A stretch of DNA of 43,499 bases from Candidatus Saccharimonadota bacterium (GTDB lineage Bacteria > Patescibacteriota > Saccharimonadia > Saccharimonadales > UBA10212). The notes under the pieces were generated by a model. It was not told the origin of the DNA. It did no database searches and was given only the letters and a program-made list of their open reading frames with translations. Made by a program: the position numbers and the translations under genes. Numbering within the stretch: the stretch's first letter is position 1; the number at the start of each line of letters is the position of its first letter. Shown here one piece after another: positions 37,709-43,499 of this stretch. The DNA is taken from assembly GCA_016234585.1 (NCBI GenBank), contig JACRBB010000029.1:1-43499 (forward strand). The letters run 5' to 3'.

Positions 37709-38686
37709 ATGAAGGCCGTTAAACGACTATCGACATTTACTTTGAGCCTGCTAATTTTAGCAGTGCCGATTGCGATCTACGCCCAGCGTCAGGCTATATT
37801 TGACTGGGCTAGGTTACGTAACTACAATCCCCCGGCTGCTATCGCGCAACTGGCTAGCGATGACACTATGACCAGCAAGGCCCGGCACATGTTTTACGTA
37901 AATCACACGTCGCTGGTCGCCAAAGCCGCCGATTTTAGAAAAAGTTGTCCTGTAAGCGAGCAGACAATCGTACTGGGCTGTTACCAACCGATCCAAAACG
38001 GAATCTACATATACGATGTGGCCGACACCCGTTTAAACGGCGTGCACGAGGTAACAGCGGCTCACGAAATGTTGCATGCCGCCTATGACCGGCTTAGCTC
38101 CAAGGACAAAAACTACGTGAACGGTCTACTGCAAAGCTACTATGATACCCAGACGGACCAACGTATCACGGATACTGTCAATGCCTATAAAAAGTCTGAA
38201 CCTAACGACGTTGTCAACGAAATGCACTCTGTTTTTGGCACTGAAATCGCTGACTTGCCGGCTCCGCTAGAAAATTACTACAATCAGTACTTTAGCAATC
38301 GGGCTGCCGTGGTGTCATTTTCGGCCAGTTACGAAGGAGAATTTACTAACCGTCTAGCCAAGATTACTAGCTATGACCAGCAACTGGCTGCCATGAAACA
38401 GAGTATCGATAGCCAAGAGGCTGATTTAAAGAACCTACTTAATCAAATAGAAAGCGACCGGGCCCGGTTGGACAGGTTAAAGAGCTCGGGTGACTTTGCG
38501 GCCTATAATGCCGCGGTTCCGGGGTTCAACACCGAAATTACCGCTTATAATAGCGGCGTGACCAGATTAAAAAACGACATTGATTCGTTTAACGAGCTGG
38601 TGCAGACGCGTAACAGCCTGGCTGCCGAACTTAGGAGTTTAGACAGCGCCATAGACACCCGGTTAACACCTCAAGCCGCGCAATAG
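37709..38686 (+). CDS. Membrane-anchored protein with HExxH motif and C-terminal coiled coil
   Basis: N-terminal TM; GVHEVTAAHEMLHAAYDRLS; C-terminal heptad-rich region. Confidence 0.7.
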   Translation: MKAVKRLSTFTLSLLILAVPIAIYAQRQAIFDWARLRNYNPPAAIAQLASDDTMTSKARHMFYVNHTSLVAKAADFRKSCPVSEQTIVLGCYQPIQNGIYIYDVADTRLNGVHEVTAAHEMLHAAYDRLSSKDKNYVNGLLQSYYDTQTDQRITDTVNAYKKSEPNDVVNEMHSVFGTEIADLPAPLENYYNQYFSNRAAVVSFSASYEGEFTNRLAKITSYDQQLAAMKQSIDSQEADLKNLLNQIESDRARLDRLKSSGDFAAYNAAVPGFNTEITAYNSGVTRLKNDIDSFNELVQTRNSLAAELRSLDSAIDTRLTPQAAQ

Positions 38687-38703
38687 TCTGTTAAAATAGG
38701 CGT

Positions 38704-40074
38704 ATGGCAAAGAGTTTAGGGACACGCTATGTATGTAGTAATTGTGGGGCATCGTCGTTAAGTTATACCGGGCGCTGCGCCCAGTGTGGCGAGTGGAACA
38801 CCCTGGAGCAGCAGGTTGAGATTACAACCGCGACTGCCGGGGCCAGTGGCCACAGCCTAAAAGTAGAATCGGTTATTAAGGCCGCGTCTACAAAAACCTC
38901 CCGGATTCTGACCAATATTTCCGAAGTCGATGAGGTTTTGGGCGGAGGCTTGGTGGCCGGGAGCGTTAACCTATTGGCTGGTCAGCCAGGTATTGGCAAA
39001 AGCACGCTGCTGCTTCAAGTAGCTTATAACATTGCCAAGGGACACAAGGTTTTATACGTCAGTGGCGAGGAATCTGCCCGCCAGGTTGGCTTGCGAGCCG
39101 AGCGGCTGGGTGCCTCCCATAAAGATTTGCAACTGGCTGTTTCAACCGTTGCCAACGACATTGCGGCTACGATTGCCGACGGTAAGTACGACGTGGTGGT
39201 GATGGACTCGGTACAGTCTGTATCCGTTAACGAAATAGCCTCGGCTGCCGGCACGGTAAGCCAAATTACCAACAGCACGCAGCTTCTAACGGCCGCCGCT
39301 AAGGCCACAGGCACGGCGCTTTTATTAGTTGGCCATGTTACTAAAGAGGGGTCTATCGCCGGCCCTAAGGTGTTGGAGCACATCGTCGACGTTGTTTTGC
39401 AGCTAGAAGGCGACCGCTATGGTGGTTTTAAAATTTTACGGGCCGTAAAGAATCGCTACGGTTCGACCAACGAGACTGGTATCTTTGAGATGGGCGAACA
39501 TGGCCTGCAGCCGGTTGAAAACCCATCAGAAGCTCTGCTAGCCGAGCGGCAAGCCAGTGATGGCTCAATTGTCCACGCTACTATGGAGGGTAGCCGCCCA
39601 TTGCTAGTAGAAGTTCAGGCTTTGGTTAATACCACCAGCTACGGATACCCGAAGCGCACCGCTAGCGGCATAGACCTTACCCGTGTAAACCTATTGATTG
39701 CTATGCTGGAAAAACGCACCAAGCTAAAGCTGGCAGACAAAGATATTTACGTTAACATTGTGGGCGGTATACGCCTTAGCGAGCCGGCTGCGGACCTAGC
39801 TATTTGTATGGCGATTGCCAGCGCCGCGAAGGGTATGCAGCTTAAGAAAAACGCCGTGGTATTTGGTGAGGTTGGGCTGTCCGGGGAGGTCAGGCATGTG
39901 CCTTATCTAGAAAAACGACTGGCAGAAGCTAAAAAGCTCGGCTTTGAAGTGGCCATCGGGCCGCGGGTACGCTCTGGTAACCCTTCGACTTCGCTCAGGG
40001 CAGGAAAACCATCAATTTTAATGCCGGTTGCCGATATCAGAACCGCCCTTAATACATTCTTAGAAAAAGACTAA
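38704..40074 (+). CDS. radA: DNA repair protein RadA
   Basis: CSNCGASSLSYTGRCAQCGEWNT zinc finger, GQPGIGKSTLLLQ, KNRYGSTNETGIFEM, Lon-like C-domain. Confidence 0.95.
   Translation: MAKSLGTRYVCSNCGASSLSYTGRCAQCGEWNTLEQQVEITTATAGASGHSLKVESVIKAASTKTSRILTNISEVDEVLGGGLVAGSVNLLAGQPGIGKSTLLLQVAYNIAKGHKVLYVSGEESARQVGLRAERLGASHKDLQLAVSTVANDIAATIADGKYDVVVMDSVQSVSVNEIASAAGTVSQITNSTQLLTAAAKATGTALLLVGHVTKEGSIAGPKVLEHIVDVVLQLEGDRYGGFKILRAVKNRYGSTNETGIFEMGEHGLQPVENPSEALLAERQASDGSIVHATMEGSRPLLVEVQALVNTTSYGYPKRTASGIDLTRVNLLIAMLEKRTKLKLADKDIYVNIVGGIRLSEPAADLAICMAIASAAKGMQLKKNAVVFGEVGLSGEVRHVPYLEKRLAEAKKLGFEVAIGPRVRSGNPSTSLRAGKPSILMPVADIRTALNTFLEKD
39981..40000 (+). repeat. REP-like palindromic insertion within radA
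   Basis: CCCTTCGACTTCGCTCAGGG, translated as part of NPSTSLRAGKPS. Confidence 0.75.
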
Positions 40075-43000
40075 TTTGTAACAGTGGTCGTGGCGGTATT
40101 ATTGTTACTATCGGTAACGGTAACAGTGCTGCCAACCGGTGCCGAAACTTGCGAGACCGTACAACCACTGGCTGAGCAGGCAATCGGGTTACCATTGTCT
40201 TTGACCGTGAATGGTCCGGAGCCATTATCCCAGGTAATTTTGGTATTCGCACCAGTACGCGTGGCCTGAAGATTGCTTGGCCCTGATGCGGCTGCAGCAA
40301 AGTTTACCGTAGCATTGCCTGAAGTAACATCGTACAGTACGCTGTCTATCACCTGAACGGCAATTGTTACGCTACCCGAACCAGAATAGCTAAAAGTCTT
40401 TGTATCTGACGGGTCGGAAACTGCTTGTGACTGAGCCACTTGACCATTGACCAGCAGGTTGACGGTGCCCGGGAATTGGGGGTGAGCCGGGTCGTTAAAC
40501 GGGTGGGTCCCAGCCGAAACCGTCGCTGTAACGTTACAGCTGCTGGAACAGTTGGCAGTCCCGCCGCTGCTGACATCCGTACCATCTATAAATACACTGA
40601 TATTCGGTTTGGTGTCGCTACAGCTGTGGACGTCGTCGTTAGCGGTGGTGTTGTTGGGGTTGGTGGCTGCCCCGTTGCCGTAAAAGATGTCAATCGAGAA
40701 GTGATCGGCCGTGCTGTTGCCGCCCTGGGTCTGCTTGGCAAGGCCGGGAGTACAGTCGGTAGCGACTTTGCCAGATACTTTATCAATCGTGGCGTTTTGG
40801 GTCGAAGCGGCCTTGGGCTTATACCAAGCCGGGTAAATTTCGGTGCTGGGCGTAGGTTCAACCGATCCGATTCCAACGTGGCTGGTAACTACATAGGCCG
40901 GTAAATGTTGGATGTCGCTTGGCTCGGTCCAGTTGGACGGCGTAAGGCCGTCATGAGCGCCGTTCATCCAACCCTGCCAAATTGGCTGGGTCATATTTTC
41001 CATGGTTCCAGACAGAGTTTTTTGCCTGGTGTGATATCCGACCCATACCCCGGCCGCGTACTTGGTAGAAAAGCCCATCATCCAACCATCCTTACCCTCA
41101 GCCGTCGTACCGGTCTTCATGGCGAAGTTCCAGCCCTTGTAGCGATGCGGTTTGCGTCCAGCCGGGAAGTAGCTGGCGTTAGGATCTGAAACCATATTGG
41201 CAACGATATAGGCAGCGTCCTGGCGGACAACTTGAGTGCCTTTGGGCTGTTTCCACTCATAGAATGGCTTGGTACTACTTTTAGAGTCGTAAATCTTCAT
41301 GATATAGGTCTGCGGGACGTAGCTGCCCAATCTTGAAATAGTTGAGTAGCCATTAACGTGCTCATCAAGATGCAAAAATGCTCCGTCACCTATGCCGGAA
41401 GCCCCGTAACACTGAGTGGTCTGGGTCAGTTTTTGATCGGAGTAACATTTGTAGCCTGTTTTTAGGCCCATGGCTTCGGCAGTCTTAATGGTCTTGTCTA
41501 CTCCGGCGATAAGCATAGCTTTAACTGCCGGAACGTTACGTGAACCGCCAAGCGCGTAACGCAGAGTCAGGGGCCCAGGATAACGGAAGTCATAATCTTC
41601 CAAACAGTTACCACCATTTTTCGGCAAAGCCTTATTGGTGCACGGATAACCGGGAATAGCTTGCTGGACGTCATATAATACCGAGCCGGCTCCGGCGCTG
41701 TTACTGTTCTCTATTAAAGTCGTGTAGTCGTATGGCTTAAAGCTGGAGCCCGGCGGCAATGGTGTCTGAGCGTAATTTATCTGGCCATAGTCAGCATTGG
41801 TAAAGTCTACACCGCCGACTAGCGCGACCATCTGGCCGGTCTTGACGTCTTCTGCAGCAAAAGCCGCCTCGTCACCACCTTGGCGCTTAACCTGGGTAAT
41901 GCCTTTTTGAACCTGCTGTTCGGCAAGATCCTGCAGCTTGGTGTCCAGTGTGGTAATAACTTTCCAACCGCCAGCCTTAGATGAACCACTGCCATTTTCA
42001 CCGCTTAGAAAGGTGTTGGTTAGTTCATTTTTGGCAGCAAGGACGAAGTATGGCGACTTTATGCCGGCGTATTTGGTCTGTTGCGGCTGGACGGTGGCGA
42101 CAACATCAAATTTTTTGGCTGTTTCCGCATCGGACTTCTTAATCTTTCCGGTTTGGACCATAGAATCCAATACATAGTCATAACGAGCCGTGAAGGCCGA
42201 CTTTTCAAAGTAGGGACTGTATGGTGAATAGTAGCCCGGTGCCTTTGGTATGGCAGCCAACATGGCGGCTTCCGGCAATGTCAGATCTTTGGCCGACTTA
42301 TGGAAGTAGTCACTGGCAGCCGCCTGGACACCGTGGTCCACTCCACCATACGGCGCGGCGTTAAGATACCCGGTCAAAATCTCGTCTTTAGAGTAGCTGC
42401 GCTCCAATTCAACGGCTAAGATTAACTCTTTAACCTTTCTAGTTATGCTGCGTTGTTGAGTCCATTCCTGGGTGATTTTTACTAGTTGTTGGGTGATGGT
42501 TGACCCGCCTTGGGTCCCACCGGTGTGGAAGATGTCGTTAATAGCAGCTCGAACAATTGCCTTAACGTCAAAGCCCTTCTCGTTATAAAAGTTTCGGTCT
42601 TCAGTGGCGATGGTAGCGTCTTTAACGTATTTTGATATGTCGCCGCTGTTAACTGGTACGCGTTTAATGGCGTTATAGTCTTGCCATAGCAGGGTTTGGC
42701 CGGTACGGTCGTAGTAACTAATGCTGCCGCCCAGATTGCCGCCGGATATATCGGTAATGGATGGCAGATCCTTACGGAAGTAAGCAAAGACTGCCAGTGT
42801 CGTAATGAATAAGACCAAAATGCCTATACCGGCAACCTTTAGCGCCATTATCGCGCCGTCGCGGCTGAACCAATAGGCGGCTAAGCGTTTTGGCTGTAAG
42901 CGCCACAACGCCCTTTTAAACCTTGATTTGGGCAAGCCTTGCATACGCTGTACTTTGCGTCTAGCTTTGAGTTCTTTGCGGGCTACCCATTTCTCACCCA

Positions 43001-43112
43001 AAGAGCGGTGTATCTTTAACTGGTTACCACTACGGGTGGTAACGGTATTATTGCTAGATCGTCGCTGTCGATTACTGCCTCTACCCAATCGGCTACTCAT
43101 AGATAAGCCCAA
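40071..43112 (-). CDS. Class A penicillin-binding protein (GT51 transglycosylase + transpeptidase) with Fn3-like C-terminal tail
   Basis: ATIATEDRNFYNEKGFDVKAIVRA, GGSTITQQLVK, PGSSFKPYDY, MKTGTTAEGKDGWMMG. Confidence 0.95.
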   Translation of the reverse strand: MGLSMSSRLGRGSNRQRRSSNNTVTTRSGNQLKIHRSLGEKWVARKELKARRKVQRMQGLPKSRFKRALWRLQPKRLAAYWFSRDGAIMALKVAGIGILVLFITTLAVFAYFRKDLPSITDISGGNLGGSISYYDRTGQTLLWQDYNAIKRVPVNSGDISKYVKDATIATEDRNFYNEKGFDVKAIVRAAINDIFHTGGTQGGSTITQQLVKITQEWTQQRSITRKVKELILAVELERSYSKDEILTGYLNAAPYGGVDHGVQAAASDYFHKSAKDLTLPEAAMLAAIPKAPGYYSPYSPYFEKSAFTARYDYVLDSMVQTGKIKKSDAETAKKFDVVATVQPQQTKYAGIKSPYFVLAAKNELTNTFLSGENGSGSSKAGGWKVITTLDTKLQDLAEQQVQKGITQVKRQGGDEAAFAAEDVKTGQMVALVGGVDFTNADYGQINYAQTPLPPGSSFKPYDYTTLIENSNSAGAGSVLYDVQQAIPGYPCTNKALPKNGGNCLEDYDFRYPGPLTLRYALGGSRNVPAVKAMLIAGVDKTIKTAEAMGLKTGYKCYSDQKLTQTTQCYGASGIGDGAFLHLDEHVNGYSTISRLGSYVPQTYIMKIYDSKSSTKPFYEWKQPKGTQVVRQDAAYIVANMVSDPNASYFPAGRKPHRYKGWNFAMKTGTTAEGKDGWMMGFSTKYAAGVWVGYHTRQKTLSGTMENMTQPIWQGWMNGAHDGLTPSNWTEPSDIQHLPAYVVTSHVGIGSVEPTPSTEIYPAWYKPKAASTQNATIDKVSGKVATDCTPGLAKQTQGGNSTADHFSIDIFYGNGAATNPNNTTANDDVHSCSDTKPNISVFIDGTDVSSGGTANCSSSCNVTATVSAGTHPFNDPAHPQFPGTVNLLVNGQVAQSQAVSDPSDTKTFSYSGSGSVTIAVQVIDSVLYDVTSGNATVNFAAAASGPSNLQATRTGANTKITWDNGSGPFTVKDNGNPIACSASGCTVSQVSAPVGSTVTVTDSNNNTATTTVTN

Positions 43113-43243
43113 CGATCCTTTCTCAGAAGTATTATATCAAACCCCAAGCTTCTATAAATGTACCATAAAACGTAAGCTCTAATCATCACCTAAGTCTTTG
43201 GGTTATACTATCAATATAGTAAGTAAAAAGTAGGTTTCTGAGA

Positions 43244-43399
43244 ATGAGCTTAATTTATGTCGCCGCTCTGTTAAGCAAGAGTAATGTGAACGTCGCCAAA
43301 ACTAGGGTCAGGCGAGGAAACATACTCGTAGAGTACGTTGACAAGCGGTATTCTAGTTGCAGGCAGTTCACATTACTCGAGGCTGGAGAGGAGGCATAA
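43244..43399 (+). CDS. Possible 51-aa ORF or structured leader upstream of tyrS
   Basis: ATG…TAA (MSLIYVAALLSKSNVNVAKTRVRRGNILVEYVDKRYSSCRQFTLLEAGEEA); weak RBS; contains a 13-bp inverted repeat. Confidence 0.35.
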   Translation: MSLIYVAALLSKSNVNVAKTRVRRGNILVEYVDKRYSSCRQFTLLEAGEEA

Positions 43400-43400
43400 A

Positions 43401-43499
43401 TTGAGCTCAACAAGCCTAAGCGAAGATTTAACCTGGCGCGGACTAATAAAAGACAAAACCTTTGCCGATAATAAATGGTTAGATAGCCCCAAGGTTTTC
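43401..43499 (+). CDS. tyrS: Tyrosyl-tRNA synthetase, N-terminal fragment (runs off window)
   Basis: TTG start after GGAGAGGAGG; LSSTSLSEDLTWRGLIKDKTFADNKWLDSPKVF. Confidence 0.65.
   Translation, partial: MSSTSLSEDLTWRGLIKDKTFADNKWLDSPKVF

Noticed and set aside
1-43499. CRISPR arrays, tRNA or rRNA genes
   Set aside because: No regularly spaced repeats and no convincing tRNA/rRNA signatures were seen by eye; a tRNAscan/Infernal run would be decisive.

Overview
This 43.5-kb bacterial window is gene-dense. The backbone looks like a compact CPR / Saccharibacteria-like chromosome; that is an inference from gene content and compactness and was not tested by phylogeny. Recognisable housekeeping genes are gatB, dnaE, a PilB-type ATPase, rplS, rnhB, yraN, an M3 peptidase, plsC, nusA, a VIT1-family gene, pcm, metK with a SAM-I riboswitch, a DUF475 gene, clpC with a CIRCE operator, radA, a class A PBP and the start of tyrS. 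The most interesting region is a 7.12-kb segment (21348-28469) bounded by a perfect 83-bp inverted repeat. It has no recognisable transposase or integrase. It carries a tightly packed putative anti-phage operon: PD-(D/E)XK-like protein, D12-class adenine methylase, PLD-SF2 helicase fusion, small linker ORF, DndD/SMC-like ATPase and a small orphan protein. At its right end, on the minus strand, is a candidate ~210-nt structured RNA made of three back-to-back stem-loops, with a sigma70-like promoter and a terminator-like last hairpin. Each 83-bp repeat also has a sequence-divergent perfect hairpin exactly 11 nt outside it. Other findings: a REP-like palindrome inside loop L3 of the SAM riboswitch and another translated in-frame in radA, a terminator immediately downstream of the nusA promoter, an attenuator-like four-segment inverted repeat at 30127-30224, an orphan M1-peptidase N-domain fragment, a structured tyrS leader, and widespread leaderless-type promoters.
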